Of a stretch of 64,000 bases of DNA, positions 22,101-38,684 are shown piece by piece. The DNA is taken from NCBI RefSeq assembly GCF_900446255.1, contig NZ_UIGI01000001.1, forward strand, positions 4,676,763-4,740,762, given 5' to 3'. The notes beneath the pieces were generated by a model. That model was not told where the DNA came from. It ran no database searches and saw only the letters and a list, made by a program, of their open reading frames with translations. The translations under genes and the position numbers were made by a program. The first letter of the stretch is position 1, and the number at the start of each line of letters is the position of its first letter. This DNA is from Buttiauxella agrestis (GTDB taxonomy: Bacteria; Pseudomonadota; Gammaproteobacteria; Enterobacterales; Enterobacteriaceae).

Positions 22101-23137
22101 TATGCGCCGTGATCCAGGTCGTTGGTAAACAGCGTTTCGATACGCTTATGACCACACTGGCTCAGCTTAGCCAATAGATCCAAAGACAGTTCCATGTTCG
22201 CCGGGCAAATCAGTTCGCCAGTCGATGCATCAACGTAGTCTTTAGCCGCGACTTTACCAGCAATGTATTCAACCGGAACTTCGATAAGCTTAATATCGTC
22301 TTTTTCCAGCTGGCGAATATGGCGCGCAGTGATACGGCGGCCTTTTTCGACATAGATTTTGCCGTCAGCTTCGATGTCAAAGGATGCAGTCTCACCACGA
22401 AGGCGTTCTGGCACCAATTCCATCTGCAGCTTGTTGTCGCGGATTTCGAAATTAACTTTCTCAAAGAACAGATCAAGAATCTGCTCAGTGGTGAACTGTA
22501 ACGCACGCAGAATAATGGTCGCTGGTAATTTGCGGCGACGGTCAATACGTACGAACAAGTTATCTTTCGGGTCGAATTCGAAATCCAGCCAGGAACCACG
22601 GTAAGGGATGATACGTGCGTTATACAGCACCTTCCCTGAAGAGTGGGTTTTACCTTTGTCACTATCGAAGAACACGCCTGGGCTACGGTGTAACTGAGAA
22701 ACGATAACACGCTCAGTACCGTTGATAACGAAGGTGCCGTTATCAGTCATGAGTGGAATTTCACCCATGTAGACTTCTTGTTCTTTAATATCTTTAACGG
22801 TGCCTTCCGGCGCTTCACGCTCGTAGATCACCAGACGCAGTTTTACGCGCAGGGGAGCGGAATACGTCACGCCGCGGATCTGACATTCTTTAACGTCAAA
22901 TACCGGCTCACCCAGACGATAGCTCACATATTGCAGCTCAGAGTTACCGCTGTAGCTTGCAATAGGGAACACGGAACGGAAAGCCGCTTCCAGACCGTAC
23001 TGGCCTTCAGGATCTTGCTCGATGAACTTCTGGAACGAGTCAAGCTGGATAGAAAGGAGATAAGGAATGTCCAAAACTTGTGGACGCTTTCCAAAATCCT
23101 TACGAATACGTTTTTTCTCGGTATAGGAGTAAACCAT
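19109..23137 (-). CDS. rpoB: DNA-directed RNA polymerase beta subunit
   Basis: RpoB has exactly 1342 residues, the E. coli length, when started at MVYSYTEKK; an in-frame extension of 11 residues upstream is not part of the family. The rifampicin-contact region ([23 protein letters not shown], about residues 505-527) carries the wild-type residues, so no resistance substitution is seen there. Other core blocks such as [10 protein letters not shown] are intact. It sits downstream of rplL across a 324-bp spacer with a transcription attenuator, and upstream of rpoC in the same transcript. Confidence 0.99.
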   Translation of the reverse strand: MVYSYTEKKRIRKDFGKRPQVLDIPYLLSIQLDSFQKFIEQDPEGQYGLEAAFRSVFPIASYSGNSELQYVSYRLGEPVFDVKECQIRGVTYSAPLRVKLRLVIYEREAPEGTVKDIKEQEVYMGEIPLMTDNGTFVINGTERVIVSQLHRSPGVFFDSDKGKTHSSGKVLYNARIIPYRGSWLDFEFDPKDNLFVRIDRRRKLPATIILRALQFTTEQILDLFFEKVNFEIRDNKLQMELVPERLRGETASFDIEADGKIYVEKGRRITARHIRQLEKDDIKLIEVPVEYIAGKVAAKDYVDASTGELICPANMELSLDLLAKLSQCGHKRIETLFTNDLDHGAYISETIRVDPTNDRLSALVEIYRMMRPGEPPTREAAENLFENLFFSEDRYDLSAVGRMKFNRSLLRDEIEGSGILSKDDIIQVMRKLIGIRNGQGEVDDIDHLGNRRIRSVGEMAENQFRVGLVRVERAVKERLSLGDLDTLMPQDMINAKPISAAVKEFFGSSQLSQFMDQNNPLSEITHKRRISALGPGGLTRERAGFEVRDVHPTHYGRVCPIETPEGPNIGLINSLSVYAQTNEYGFLETPYRRVVEGVVTDEIHYLSAIEEGNYVIAQANTNLDEEGRFVDDLVTCRSKGESSLFSNDQVDYMDVSTQQVVSVGASLIPFLEHDDANRALMGANMQRQAVPTLRADKPLVGTGMERAVAVDSGVTAVAKRGGTVQYVDASRIVIKVNEDEMLAGEAGIDIYNLTKYTRSNQNTCINQMPCVSLGEPVERGDVLADGPSTDLGELALGQNMRVAFMPWNGYNFEDSILVSERVVQEDRFTTIHIQELACVSRDTKLGPEEITADIPNVGEAALSKLDESGIVYIGAEVTGGDILVGKVTPKGETQLTPEEKLLRAIFGEKASDVKDSSLRVPNGVSGTIIDVQVFTRDGVEKDKRALEIEEMQLKQAKKDLTEELQIFEAGLFARIHAVLVAGGVEAEKLDKLPRDRWLELGLTDEEKQNQLEQLAEQYDELKHEFEKKLEAKRRKITQGDDLAPGVLKIVKVYLAVKRQIQPGDKMAGRHGNKGVISKINPIEDMPYDENGTPVDIVLNPLGVPSRMNIGQILETHLGMAAKGIGEKINAMLKKHEEVSKLREFIQKAYDLGSDVRQKVDLNTFTDDEVLRLAENLKKGMPIATPVFDGAKESEIKELLKLGDLPTSGQITLFDGRSGEQFERPVTVGYMYMLKLNHLVDDKMHARSTGSYSLVTQQPLGGKAQFGGQRFGEMEVWALEAYGAAYTLQEMLTVKSDDVNGRTKMYKNIVDGNHQMEPGMPESFNVLLKEIRSLGINIELEGE

Positions 23138-23391
23138 AGGGTTCCTCAGCTCGCTGACAAGTCGACCCATCTGCCCGACAAGGGGACAGTTTGTGCAACA
23201 CTATTTTGTGGACCGGAAAGTGGAACACTTTCCGCAATACCTGTTTCTATCACTCTTAAACCATTTCGCTACGCTTTACCCCGGAACTCCCGGCATAGAA
23301 AGTCGTAGTATATTAAGTCGTAGATAGAGACAAGCATTGAAAGGCAACCAGCAGTCAAACAGTGTGAAATGCTACTGGTACCCTACAGCGC

Positions 23392-23422
23392 AAAAAGGCT
23401 GGTGACTAAAAAGTCACCAGCC
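23392..23422 (-). terminator. rplL-rpoB transcription attenuator
   Basis: A ten-base perfect stem GGCTGGTGAC/GTCACCAGCC followed by TTTTT on the minus strand lies 39 bp after rplL. The same hairpin exists in E. coli, where it is a partial terminator that lowers rpoBC expression relative to the ribosomal genes. The remaining 254 bp before rpoB contain another inverted repeat GGAAAGTG/CACTTTCC at 23215-23233, in the area where E. coli has an RNase III cleavage site. Confidence 0.88.
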
Positions 23423-23461
23423 ATCAGCCTAATTTCTCAGGCTGCAACCGGAAAGGTTGGC

Positions 23462-23845
<384 letters not shown>

Positions 23846-23893
23846 TCAGAATAAGTTTATACGTAAGCAAATGCGTGAGAAAGAAAAGTGCTA

Positions 23894-24391
23894 TTAAGCA
23901 GCTTCTTTCTGATCGCGTACAGCAGCCAGAGTGCGAACCAGTTTGCCTGCAGAGGCTTCTTTCATGGTTGCCATCAGGCGTGCGATTGCTTCTTCGTAAG
24001 TTGGCAGAGTTGCCAGGCGATCGATCTGGGCCGCCGGGATCAGCTCACCTTCAAAGGCTGCAGCTTTAACCTCGAATTTTGCATTCGCTTTAGCGAATTC
24101 TTTGAACAGACGAGCAGCAGCGCCCGGGTGTTCCATAGAATATGCAATCAAGGTTGGACCAACAAACGTGTCTTTCAAGCACTCAAACTGAGTACCTTCA
24201 ACAACGCGGCGCAGCAGGGTGTTACGAACAACACGCATGTAAACGCCAGCTTCACGACCTGCTTTACGCAGTTCAGTCATTTTACCTACGGTAACGCCAC
24301 GGGAATCCGCAACAACCGCAGACAGCGCACCTTTGGCTACTTCGCTGACTTCAGCAACAATCGCTTGTTTGTCTTGAAGATTTAAAGCCAT
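23894..24391 (-). CDS. rplJ: 50S ribosomal protein L10
   Basis: L10 is the base of the ribosomal stalk and carries L7/L12 dimers on its C-terminal helix. The 165-residue protein matches E. coli in length, with [15 protein letters not shown] at the start and [19 protein letters not shown] near residues 30-48. Its synthesis is autoregulated: the L10-L7/L12 complex binds the upstream leader at about 24517-24606. It is translated with rplL from the L10 promoter. Confidence 0.98.
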   Translation of the reverse strand: MALNLQDKQAIVAEVSEVAKGALSAVVADSRGVTVGKMTELRKAGREAGVYMRVVRNTLLRRVVEGTQFECLKDTFVGPTLIAYSMEHPGAAARLFKEFAKANAKFEVKAAAFEGELIPAAQIDRLATLPTYEEAIARLMATMKEASAGKLVRTLAAVRDQKEAA

Positions 24392-24516
24392 TAGCTTTGC
24401 TCCTGGATATTAGCCGGGGTTGCCCCCGGAACTCACTTCATTCATTACCAAAACGATAATGAACGTCGAAATACGGTGAGCAGAAACAAGCCAAAGACTA
24501 TCAAAAATATTCTTCA

Positions 24517-24606
24517 GGTTCTGTCACCGTCTACGCAGGCAATTAAGTCTCTTGCGAAACACCTGCGGTCTTGGACGGAGGCCTGGATAAGGCCAGGCTC
24601 CAACCG
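24517..24606 (-). ncRNA. L10 leader (autoregulatory mRNA structure)
   Basis: The minus-strand leader of rplJ contains the stem GAGCCTGGCC/GGCCAGGC-type hairpin, the segment GTCCAAGACCGCAGG and CTGCGTAGACGGTGACAGAACC, as in the E. coli L10 leader. The complex of L10 with L7/L12 binds it and blocks translation of rplJ and rplL. The end is about 125 bases before the rplJ start codon. Confidence 0.88.
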
Positions 24607-24647
24607 AAAATTCTTTGTGCCCTGCATTGCAAGGCAACGGGCGTAAG

Positions 24648-24676
24648 ATTTTAGACTAATCTTTCGCCCGCGTAAA
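24648..24676 (-). promoter_or_regulatory. Promoter for rplJL-rpoBC (L10 promoter)
   Basis: On the minus strand TTTACG and TAAAAT are separated by 17 bases, directly upstream of the L10 leader and just after the rplA stop codon. The position and sequence correspond to the E. coli L10 promoter. Confidence 0.75.
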
Positions 24677-24686
24677 GCAGTGAATC

Positions 24687-25886
<1,200 letters not shown>

Positions 25887-25904
25887 TTACGTGTACGAGA
25901 CCCG

Positions 25905-25946
25905 TAAAAACAAAAGGCGCGAAATTGTAGTCCAATCTCGCGCCTT
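25905..25946 (-). terminator. Terminator of the secE-nusG operon
   Basis: On the minus strand AAGGCGCGA pairs with TCGCGCCTT around a 15-base loop, followed by TTGTTTTT. It lies 37 bp after nusG and would end the secE-nusG transcript. The rplK promoter overlaps the same bases. Confidence 0.8.
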
Positions 25947-25952
25947 GTGCAA
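25924..25952 (-). promoter_or_regulatory. Promoter for rplKA (L11 promoter)
   Basis: TTGCAC and TACAAT are separated by 17 bases on the minus strand, about 100 bp upstream of rplK. The -35, spacer and -10 elements lie inside the nusG terminator hairpin. Confidence 0.75.
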
Positions 25953-25982
25953 CGAATAATCGCTGCTTTTACAACCTGATTA

Positions 25983-26528
25983 TTAGGCTTTCTCTACTTG
26001 AGCAAAATCAAGCTCAACCGGCGTAGCACGACCGAAGATAGATACAGAAACCTTCAAGCGGCTCTTTTCGTAATCTACTTCTTCAACTACACCGTTAAAG
26101 TCTGCAAACGGGCCATCGCTGACTCGTACCATCTCGCCTGGCTCAAACAACGTTTTAGGACGCGGTTTATCACCAACCTGCTGCAGGCGGTTCATAATCG
26201 CATCAACTTCTTTATCGCTGATTGGTGCAGGACGGTCAGAAGTACCGCCGATGAATCCCATTACGCGCGGAACGCTACGCACTAAGTGCCAGCTCGCGTC
26301 GTTCATAACCATCTGGACCAGAACATAGCCCGGGAAGAATTTACGCTCGCTTTTGCGACGTTGGCCACCACGAATTTCGACGACTTCTTCAGTCGGAACC
26401 ATGACTTCACCAAACAACTCTTCCATGTTGTGCAATTTGATATGCTCACGCAGCGATGTTGCTACGCGGCCTTCAAAACCGGAAAACGCCTGAACGACGT
26501 ACCAGCGCATTTTAGGGGCTTCAGACAT
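25983..26528 (-). CDS. nusG: Transcription termination/antitermination factor NusG
   Basis: NusG binds the RNA polymerase clamp, raises elongation rate, and links polymerase to Rho or to ribosomal protein S10. The 181-residue protein has the E. coli length and is nearly identical. The NGN domain covers about residues 1-118 ([23 protein letters not shown]) and the KOW domain the C-terminus ([19 protein letters not shown]). It starts one base after secE, so the two are coupled. RfaH, its specialised paralogue, is also in this window at 48151. Confidence 0.99.
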   Translation of the reverse strand: MSEAPKMRWYVVQAFSGFEGRVATSLREHIKLHNMEELFGEVMVPTEEVVEIRGGQRRKSERKFFPGYVLVQMVMNDASWHLVRSVPRVMGFIGGTSDRPAPISDKEVDAIMNRLQQVGDKPRPKTLFEPGEMVRVSDGPFADFNGVVEEVDYEKSRLKVSVSIFGRATPVELDFAQVEKA

Positions 26529-26529
26529 C

Positions 26530-26913
26530 TCAGAACCTCAGGCCAGTAATAAAAGAAACCAGGCGGACAAGAATACCATCCAGCCCCCACAAAATCAGTG
26601 ACATTACAGCGGTAACTGCTGCCACGATTAAGGTGGTGTGTAAAGTTTCCTGGCGAGTTGGCCAAATCACTTTACGAACTTCGGTTCTCGCTTCGCGGGC
26701 GAAAGCAACAGTCGCTTTGCCTTTCGTCGTTAACAGCGCGACACCACCCGCTGCAGCAATCAGAACAACCACTGCCAGGGCACGCAGAGGCAGAGATACA
26801 TCACGATAAATGTAGTTGCCCACGATCGCCACAATCAGCAGAGCAGCAACTGCCAGCCATTTCATCGCTTCCAGGCCGCGCCCGCTTCCTTGAGCTTCGG
26901 TATTCGCACTCAT
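26530..26913 (-). CDS. secE: Preprotein translocase subunit SecE
   Basis: SecE clamps SecY in the SecYEG inner-membrane channel. The product is 127 residues when started at [15 protein letters not shown], the E. coli length; a frame five residues longer is possible but lacks a family counterpart. Three membrane spans are visible, near residues 17-37, 43-63 and 95-115; the conserved cytosolic hinge [17 protein letters not shown] before the third span is the essential part. Cotranscribed with nusG. Confidence 0.97.
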   Translation of the reverse strand: MSANTEAQGSGRGLEAMKWLAVAALLIVAIVGNYIYRDVSLPLRALAVVVLIAAAGGVALLTTKGKATVAFAREARTEVRKVIWPTRQETLHTTLIVAAVTAVMSLILWGLDGILVRLVSFITGLRF

Positions 26914-27005
26914 AAACCAACCCGTCACAGTAATTCAGACAAACATTTTTGCCCCGCATATGCGAGGCAAAACCAAACCGAATGGCAATTTTTCAGGCAC
27001 TATTC

Positions 27006-27035
27006 GGTATAACGCCTTCTTCAGAGCCTGTCTCA
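27006..27035 (-). promoter_or_regulatory. Possible secE-nusG promoter
   Basis: TGAGAC and TATACC are spaced 18 bases apart on the minus strand, after the tufB terminator and about 95 bp upstream of secE. The surrounding AGGCTCTGAAGAAGGCG resembles the E. coli secE promoter area, but the hexamers are weak. Confidence 0.4.
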
Positions 27036-27091
27036 GCAATGATTATGAGTAAAAAATCACTGATGAGCCAGGTTCTGGGCAGAGAGCGTAC

Positions 27092-27118
27092 AAAAAGGGC
27101 ATCAAATGATGCCCTTTT
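27092..27118 (-). terminator. Terminator of the tRNA-tufB transcript
   Basis: AAAGGGCATCA and TGATGCCCTTT form a near-perfect stem with a two-base loop, followed on the minus strand by T residues. It lies 31 bp after tufB. Confidence 0.85.
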
Positions 27119-27148
27119 CTTGCGCGTTGCGTCAAATGTTATCAGCGA

Positions 27149-28369
<1,221 letters not shown>

Positions 28370-28444
28370 TCACCACATCAACCAGGCTAAAGCCTGAATT
28401 TGTTGAATTCATTAACAGAAGAGAAACAGGGAGGATAAAGGAGG

Positions 28445-28520
28445 TGGTGCTGATAGGCAGATTCGAACTGCCGACCTCACCCTTACCAAGGGTGCGCTCT
28501 ACCAACTGAGCTATATCAGC
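28445..28520 (-). tRNA. thrT: tRNA-Thr (GGT)
   Basis: The minus strand folds into a 76-base cloverleaf with acceptor GCTGATA, T-loop TTCGAAT, encoded CCA and anticodon GGT in CTTGGTAAG. It is the last of the four-tRNA cluster and lies about 110 bp upstream of tufB, as thrT does in E. coli. Confidence 0.97.
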
Positions 28521-28525
28521 ACATC

Positions 28526-28600
<75 letters not shown>

Positions 28601-28717
28601 ACTCTGGAACTCGGCTACCTGCTTGAATTCTGTATTGACCTGAGAAGAAGCTTCTCAGTATTCGAGTCGACTAGTTGGATCTCGTCGCCTCGGGCTACGC
28701 ATAGCGCGGCCTGAAAA

Positions 28718-28802
<85 letters not shown>

Positions 28803-28812
28803 AAGCACTTGA

Positions 28813-28888
<76 letters not shown>

Positions 28889-28902
28889 ATCAAGTAGCGC
28901 GC

Positions 28903-28931
28903 ATTCTAGGAACACCGGCTCCGTGATGCAA
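28903..28931 (-). promoter_or_regulatory. Promoter of the thrU-tufB operon
   Basis: TTGCAT and TAGAAT are separated by 17 bases on the minus strand, followed by a GC-rich discriminator GCGCGC typical of stringently controlled stable-RNA promoters. An A/T-rich block (AATTTTTTTGTTG) lies upstream of the -35 element, as for UP elements. Confidence 0.85.
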
Positions 28932-29560
28932 CAAAAAAATTAAAGAAAATGCACTACCGCTTATATTTTGCGCGATAGCTCGTAAAAATGGTGGATTAAT
29001 CAGCGTTTCGGTGTGATTTTTGTACGCAGAATCCAGCAGGGTGACCCTCAACTTACCGCACAGTTGTACCTGCACCGTGCAAAATGTCCTTTTTTAATGC
29101 CCTACGGTTACGCAAGTATCCTTTCATATGCATTGAAAGGGTAGTTATAGCGACTTCTGCGGCTTTGGATCACTTCTTACCTTTATGGATGTGTCCATAT
29201 AAGGGGAAACCAATGGACTAAATCGCGCATCATCGATGGGTTATTGTGTGTAGATGTCCAGGCAAGTATGTCTGCCGAAGCATTCTATCGTTAATAAGGC
29301 ATACAGATACCAGAGAGAGTTACCGGATTACATCTGTTCGCCGAATAGCGAGTTAAGGGTCCCGACCCAGGCGAGGTTTTCCTCTGAAAGCATCACCGCT
29401 ATGTTTTTTTCTTATTATTATCCCCCATCTGGTGTTACCCTCCTGCCCATTGTGAAAAGATATATACGTTGCACGCCTTTGATTACCTGAGATGAGTCTC
29501 CTTTTCTCAGTCCGCGTACTACGTTCATTTTTGTCCTGAATTACAGGCAGAAGCATGCTT
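28932..29560. other. Intergenic region upstream of coaA
   Basis: About 630 bp between the thrU promoter and coaA hold no convincing gene. The small frames here lack a ribosome site or a recognisable product. Visible structure is an inverted repeat CCTTTCA/TGAAAGG with a seven-base loop at 29120-29140. The coaA promoter and the upstream activation region of the tRNA operon must lie here. Confidence 0.6.
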
Positions 29561-30511
29561 ATGAGTAATAAAGAGCAAATGTTGACGACTCCTTATATGC
29601 ACTTCAACCGCAACCAATGGGCAGCTTTACGCGACTCAGTGCCGATGACCTTGACTGAAGGTGAAATCGCACGGTTGAAAGGTATCAATGAGGACCTCTC
29701 TTTAGAGGAAGTGGCAGAAATTTATCTGCCACTTTCGCGTCTATTGAATTTCTATATCAGTTCGAACCTACGCCGCCAGGCAGTACTTGAGCAATTTCTC
29801 GGTACGAATGGGCAGCGTATTCCGTATGTTATTAGTATCGCGGGGAGTGTTGCGGTAGGTAAAAGCACCACAGCCCGTGTGTTACAAGCCTTGCTTAGTC
29901 GCTGGCCTGAGCATCGTCGCGTAGAGTTAATTACGACTGATGGGTTTCTGCATCCGAATAAAGTGTTGAAAGAACGCAATCTGATGAAGAAAAAGGGATT
30001 CCCGCAATCCTATGATATGCATCGTTTGGTGAAATTCGTTTCTGATATTAAATCAGGCGCGCCGAATGTGACCGCCCCAGTTTACTCTCATCTTATTTAT
30101 GATGTCATTCCCGATGGGGATAAAACAGTTGCTCAGCCTGATATTTTAATTCTTGAAGGATTGAATGTTTTACAGAGCGGCATGGATTACCCACACGATC
30201 CGCATCATGTGTTTGTTTCAGACTTTGTCGACTTCTCTATATATGTCGATGCACCTGAAGATCTACTCCAGGATTGGTATATCACTCGCTTCCTGAAATT
30301 CCGTGAAGGTGCTTTTACCGACCCAGACTCTTATTTCCACAGCTACGCCAAGCTTTCAGAAGATGAAGCTGTTAACGTCGCATTACAACTCTGGAAAGAG
30401 ATCAACTGGCGGAATTTAAAAGAAAATATCATGCCTACGCGTGAGCGCGCTAGCTTGATCATGACGAAAAGCTCGAATCATGAAGTCGAGTGTGTTCGAC
30501 TGAGAAAATAA
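29561..30511 (+). CDS. coaA: Pantothenate kinase (type I)
   Basis: CoaA phosphorylates pantothenate, the controlling step of coenzyme A synthesis, and is feedback-inhibited by CoA. With the start at 29561 ([15 protein letters not shown]) the product is 316 residues, as in E. coli; a two-residue longer start is possible. The P-loop GSVAVGKST spans residues 95-103, and TTDGFLHPN and [14 protein letters not shown] are conserved. It is convergent with birA, sharing a strong terminator. Confidence 0.97.
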   Translation: MSNKEQMLTTPYMHFNRNQWAALRDSVPMTLTEGEIARLKGINEDLSLEEVAEIYLPLSRLLNFYISSNLRRQAVLEQFLGTNGQRIPYVISIAGSVAVGKSTTARVLQALLSRWPEHRRVELITTDGFLHPNKVLKERNLMKKKGFPQSYDMHRLVKFVSDIKSGAPNVTAPVYSHLIYDVIPDGDKTVAQPDILILEGLNVLQSGMDYPHDPHHVFVSDFVDFSIYVDAPEDLLQDWYITRFLKFREGAFTDPDSYFHSYAKLSEDEAVNVALQLWKEINWRNLKENIMPTRERASLIMTKSSNHEVECVRLRK

Positions 30512-30538
30512 AAAATGGGGGTCGCCCCCCATTTTTTT
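30511..30538. terminator. Bidirectional terminator between coaA and birA
   Basis: AAAAATGGGGG and CCCCCCATTTTTTT form a G/C stem flanked by A and T runs, directly after the coaA stop and overlapping the end of birA by two bases. It can terminate both convergent genes. Confidence 0.9.
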
Positions 30539-31499
30539 AATTAACGCCGCGCAGTGATATTTCACCACCGACCCAAGGTTTAATTACACCATCCTGCTCT
30601 AATAGCAATCCACCCTGTTCGTTAATTCCTCTGGAAATACCGTGAATTTCTCTGTCACCTATTATTAACTTCACCTGACGGTTAATAAAGTTATCGAGTG
30701 ATTCCCAACGAGGAAGAAAAGGAACTAAACCTTCATCTTCAAATAATTGTAATGCCTTACGCAACTCTTTTATTATTTTAATTGCTAATGCATTACGATC
30801 TATATTAATTCCAGCTTCCTGGAGATTAATCCAGCTTTGATTAATGACATCCGTTGCCACATTCCGCATTGCAAGGTTAATCCCTGCACCAATAACAATT
30901 TGCGCCGCATCACCCGTTTTACCGGTTAACTCAACCAGAATACCAGCCAACTTTCGATCGTTGAGATAGAGATCATTTGGCCATTTCACTCTGACATTTT
31001 CTGCACCTAGCTCTTGCAGAACTTCGGCCATAACAATCCCAATAACGAGACTTAAGCCCACCGCAGCTGCTGGCCCTTGTTCAAGTCGCCAGTACATAGA
31101 CAGGTAAAGATTGGCCCCGAAAGGTGAAAACCATTGGCGCCCGCGACGACCACGGCCCGCCTGCTGGTATTCAGCAATACAAGCATCACCAGATTGGAGT
31201 TTGTCTAGCCTTTCAAGTAGATACTGATTAGTAGAGTCAATCACTGGGAGTACTGCAATTGATCCCGTATCAATTTGCGACTTTATCAGCTCTTCATTAA
31301 GTAACTGGATAGGGTCTGGCAGGCTGTATCCTTTGCCCGGCACAGTAAAAACATCCACGCCCCAGTCTCTTAGAGTTTGAATATGCTTATTAATAGCAGC
31401 TCGGCTCATACCTAGCTGCTCGCCTAAATGTTCGCCAGAATGAAACTCACCATCAGAAAGGATGCTAATCAGCGTTAGAGGAATTTTGTTATCTTTCAT
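30537..31499 (-). CDS. birA: Biotin-protein ligase and biotin operon repressor
   Basis: BirA makes biotinyl-AMP, transfers biotin to the AccB carrier protein, and as a dimer represses the biotin operon. The 320-residue product has an N-terminal winged helix (GEQ-like [20 protein letters not shown] near residues 22-41), the catalytic loop AGRGRRG near 113-120, and WPNDLYL near residue 185. The C-terminal SH3-like domain ends [10 protein letters not shown]. The start overlaps the murB stop by four bases (ATGA), so it is coupled to murB. Confidence 0.97.
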   Translation of the reverse strand: MKDNKIPLTLISILSDGEFHSGEHLGEQLGMSRAAINKHIQTLRDWGVDVFTVPGKGYSLPDPIQLLNEELIKSQIDTGSIAVLPVIDSTNQYLLERLDKLQSGDACIAEYQQAGRGRRGRQWFSPFGANLYLSMYWRLEQGPAAAVGLSLVIGIVMAEVLQELGAENVRVKWPNDLYLNDRKLAGILVELTGKTGDAAQIVIGAGINLAMRNVATDVINQSWINLQEAGINIDRNALAIKIIKELRKALQLFEDEGLVPFLPRWESLDNFINRQVKLIIGDREIHGISRGINEQGGLLLEQDGVIKPWVGGEISLRGVN

Positions 31500-32524
31500 G
31501 CAATGGTCTCCACAGCGCTAACCTCACCAGATAGCCCGATAAAGCGAACTTCCGGCTCCAGCCACACATTAAATTTTTCTCCAACGCACTGACGAACATA
31601 ATGCGCGAGATCCACAACGTTTTGGCTGGATGCGCTTTCTTCGTTTATCAATACCAGAGCTTGCTGTTTATGGACTGCGGCACCACCAATCTTGTAGCCT
31701 TTCAGTTGGCACTGATCGATTAACCAACCAGCGGCGAGTTTTACGGAACCATCGGTCTGCGGATAATGTGGAATAGCTGAAAAAGTAGACATTAACGTTG
31801 CTGCTTGTTCGGCCGTCACCACAGGATTCTTAAAGAAACTCCCTGCATTACCATTAACACGCGGATCGGGCAGCTTTGTCATACGCATGTGGCAAACGGA
31901 ATTGAACACTTCTTGAGGGGTAACATTCGCGGCATCAAGGCGGGTCAGGTCACCATAAGTTAACACCGGCAGCCATTTTTTCGGTAGACGCAGACCGACG
32001 GCAATAATTGCATAGTGACTCTGATACTTGTGCTTAAAAATACTGTCGCGATAACCAAACTGGCACTGTGAATTATCCAGACGATGCATTTCACCACTGA
32101 GTAAATCAACACAATCTACGTAATCGCAAACACTCTTAAGCTCAACACCGTACGCACCAATATTTTGAATAGGCGAAGATCCTGCACAGCCCGGAATCAA
32201 AGCCAGGTTTTCGAGTCCTGGCATGCCATGCTGCAAGGTATATTCAACCAGCTGATGCCAGTTTTCACCTGCACCAACATGTAAATACCAGGCATCATCT
32301 TCCTCGGTAACCTGTATGCCTTTTATGCGGTTGATAATTACGGTGCCAGAATAATCTTCAAGAAAGAGAACGTTACTCCCTTCTCCCAGTAGCAACACCG
32401 GCATCTGTGCTGCAACCGCCTCGCTCCAGGCATCTTTTAGCTGCAACAGCGTTTCAGCAATGACAATATGTGAAGCGTTAGCCTGAATACCAAATGTATT
32501 GAAAGGCTTAAGAGAGGTGCTCAT
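31496..32524 (-). CDS. murB: UDP-N-acetylenolpyruvoylglucosamine reductase
   Basis: MurB is the FAD enzyme that reduces UDP-GlcNAc-enolpyruvate to UDP-MurNAc in peptidoglycan synthesis. The 342-residue product begins with the FAD-binding TFGIQANA segment and has [10 protein letters not shown] near residues 45-54, the [17 protein letters not shown] block near 108-124, the proton-donating Ser in [10 protein letters not shown] and the Glu of LEPEVRFIG. It lies directly downstream of the rrn operon terminator and overlaps birA, as in E. coli rrnB-murB-birA. Confidence 0.97.
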   Translation of the reverse strand: MSTSLKPFNTFGIQANASHIVIAETLLQLKDAWSEAVAAQMPVLLLGEGSNVLFLEDYSGTVIINRIKGIQVTEEDDAWYLHVGAGENWHQLVEYTLQHGMPGLENLALIPGCAGSSPIQNIGAYGVELKSVCDYVDCVDLLSGEMHRLDNSQCQFGYRDSIFKHKYQSHYAIIAVGLRLPKKWLPVLTYGDLTRLDAANVTPQEVFNSVCHMRMTKLPDPRVNGNAGSFFKNPVVTAEQAATLMSTFSAIPHYPQTDGSVKLAAGWLIDQCQLKGYKIGGAAVHKQQALVLINEESASSQNVVDLAHYVRQCVGEKFNVWLEPEVRFIGLSGEVSAVETIA

Positions 32525-32630
32525 ATCGGTATCTTTCCTGAGTTTAAACCCGGTTAGTTTACCTTATATGCCAGGGGTTGGCTTGTGTGAAGGGAGGCAG
32601 GAAGGAGTAATTGCATAAATCGCAGACAGC

Positions 32631-32661
32631 AAAAAGCCCTGTACGTCAGTACAGGGCTTTC
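32631..32661 (-). terminator. Terminator of the rrn operon
   Basis: AGCCCTGTAC and GTACAGGGCT form a perfect ten-base stem around GTCA/TGAC, followed by TTTTT on the minus strand, 11 bp after the 5S gene. This matches the T1-type terminator of enteric rrn operons. Confidence 0.9.
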
Positions 32662-32671
32662 CACTTATTTG

Positions 32672-32791
32672 GAGCCTGGCAGTTCCCTACTCTCGCATGG
32701 GGAGACCCCACACTACCATCGGCGCTACGGCGTTTCACTTCTGAGTTCGGCATGGGGTCAGGTGGGACCACCGCGCTGTTGCCGCCAGGCA
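32672..32791 (-). rRNA. rrf: 5S ribosomal RNA
   Basis: The minus strand begins TGCCTGGCGGCAACAGCGCGG and shows the conserved CCCATGCCGAACTCAGAAG block, giving the usual 120-base enteric 5S rRNA. It is the only 5S gene in this operon and is the last gene before the terminator. Confidence 0.96.
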
Positions 32792-32901
32792 TATTCTGTT
32801 TCATCAACCGTTATGTTATCCACATAACCATCGACTTAAAATCTCGGTTCAAGCTGAAAATCAAATGCTTAGTCTCTCAACCAAAACACCTTCGGTGTTG
32901 T

Positions 32902-35810
<2,909 letters not shown>

Positions 35811-35944
35811 TCACAACCCGAAGATGTCTCGTGAGACACAATCGATGTTGTGAAAATTTGAGAGACTCGAACACACCGCATTTTCCTTTCTTATTACGGA
35901 GAAAGGAAACAGTGTGTCGTTTCAATTTTCAGCTTGTTCCGGAT

Positions 35945-35958
35945 TTTTAAAGAGCAAT
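35945..35958 (-). promoter_or_regulatory. Spacer boxA antitermination element
   Basis: TGCTCTTTAAAAA on the minus strand, in the spacer between tRNA-Glu and 23S, matches the rrn boxA that recruits the NusB/NusE antitermination complex. Confidence 0.75.
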
Positions 35959-36028
35959 ATCTCAAACGTGACTCGAAAGTCAGTTTTGAGATATGTGTGA
36001 TAATGTCTTTCACATCATTATCTTAAGA

Positions 36029-36104
36029 TGGCGTCCCCAAGGGGATTCGAACCCCTGTTACAGCCGTGAAAGGGCAGTGTCCTGGGCCTCTAGACGATGG
36101 GGAC
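36029..36104 (-). tRNA. gltT: tRNA-Glu (TTC) in the 16S-23S spacer
   Basis: A 76-base cloverleaf on the minus strand has acceptor GTCCCCA, anticodon TTC in CCTTTCACGG and an encoded CCA. A single Glu spacer tRNA is the arrangement of E. coli rrnB, C, E and G, not rrnA, D or H, which carry Ile and Ala tRNAs. The symbol is by analogy to rrnB. Confidence 0.96.
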
Positions 36105-36189
36105 ACGATATCCCGTTGAAGGGATCGCTTGCTCATTTACTTCTATCAGACAATCTGTGTGAGCACTACGCGGGTTTGTATCTATTAGG

Positions 36190-37729
<1,540 letters not shown>

Positions 37730-37898
37730 AAAGCTTGATTTGCTTCAACTCGTGAAGCGGTGCTCAAAAATTAACTTTCGTAATAATTCAACTAAATGAA
37801 TTACTGCTTGGTCACTCTTCAAGACTTGATATTTTTTTGATACCCGAAGGTATCTGAGATATCAATCCTGCGAGTGCCCACACAGATTGTCTGATAAA

Positions 37899-37911
37899 TT
37901 GTTAAAGAGCA
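37899..37911 (-). promoter_or_regulatory. Leader boxA antitermination element
   Basis: TGCTCTTTAACAA on the minus strand lies in the transcribed rrn leader between P2 and 16S, identical to the enteric rrn boxA. Confidence 0.85.
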
Positions 37912-37950
37912 GTGAGTCAGGCGCTTTCGCTTGCTAACTCGAGGTGGCGT

Positions 37951-37978
37951 ATATTACGCTTTCCTCTTTCAGAGTCAA
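37951..37978 (-). promoter_or_regulatory. rrn promoter P2
   Basis: TTGACT and TAATAT are separated by 16 bases on the minus strand, followed by ACGCCACC. Position and sequence correspond to E. coli rrn P2. Confidence 0.88.
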
Positions 37979-38049
37979 GCGTTTATTTTCGCTTTTCATC
38001 TGGCTGACGGCCCGGTTTGTAAGCCGTTGTGCCGTGTCAGTGGAGGCGC

Positions 38050-38077
38050 AGTATAGGGATTTTCCGGAAGCTGACAA
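38050..38077 (-). promoter_or_regulatory. rrn promoter P1
   Basis: TTGTCA and TATACT are separated by 16 bases, followed by the GC-rich discriminator GCGCCTCC and the CACTGACACGG segment characteristic of enteric rrn P1. An A/T-rich stretch with TTTTTTT upstream of the -35 fits an UP element. The region up to the hemG stop at 38139 would hold Fis sites. Confidence 0.9.
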
Positions 38078-38138
38078 GTGTTTATTGCAAAAAAATGACT
38101 GAGCGCCTCTTTTTTCGACAAAACGACCATTTTGTACA

Positions 38139-38672
38139 TTATTTGCTGTTTAAATGGGCTATCTCTTGCGCGAAACGGGCCACCTGAGGCCAATCGGTAT
38201 AAACAACTTCTTTACTAATATCTGTTTCGCCGCCAGTCATCTTCATGATTAAGCGAATCATCACGCGATCGTACCAACGATAACGCGGATAACGCAGCGC
38301 ACCCGCAAACACCGCGCAGTGTTTTGGCTGCCAGGGGGACGTCAGCAAGAACTTGCGCGTATAAGAGTTAGTTTGTGGGGAGCGCTTCTCTGGTTTACGC
38401 GCCACCAGGTTTACAGAAAAGAAAGCGCTGGGGATCTTATTCAACGCTTGCTGATGCTTCTTCACGAAAGCCGCCACTGAAGAATGGAAATGCCCGTAAC
38501 GGATAGAAGCACCAATCACTACACGTTCGTAATTGCCCCAGGCAATTTCGCCACTGCGATGCAAGTTAACCACATCACTCTCAACACCCAGCTCTTTCAG
38601 CTCAGATGCTATATAAGAAGCAATCTCGCGAGTTTGACCATCACGGGTCGAAAACAGAATTAAAGTTCTCAC
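38139..38672 (-). CDS. hemG: Protoporphyrinogen IX dehydrogenase (menaquinone)
   Basis: HemG is a long-chain flavodoxin-like FMN enzyme that oxidises protoporphyrinogen IX to protoporphyrin IX, passing electrons to the quinone pool. The 177-residue protein (E. coli 181) has the FMN phosphate loop [11 protein letters not shown] at residues 8-18 and [10 protein letters not shown] near 54-63. It is 12 bp after trkH on the same strand and immediately upstream of the rrn promoters, as hemG is to rrnA in E. coli. Confidence 0.96.
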   Translation of the reverse strand: MRTLILFSTRDGQTREIASYIASELKELGVESDVVNLHRSGEIAWGNYERVVIGASIRYGHFHSSVAAFVKKHQQALNKIPSAFFSVNLVARKPEKRSPQTNSYTRKFLLTSPWQPKHCAVFAGALRYPRYRWYDRVMIRLIMKMTGGETDISKEVVYTDWPQVARFAQEIAHLNSK

Positions 38673-38684
38673 TACAGGCTCCGG

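Noticed and set aside
29353-29556. 67-codon minus-strand frame upstream of coaA
   Set aside because: No ribosome site, no recognisable domain, and it lies in the probable coaA promoter region.
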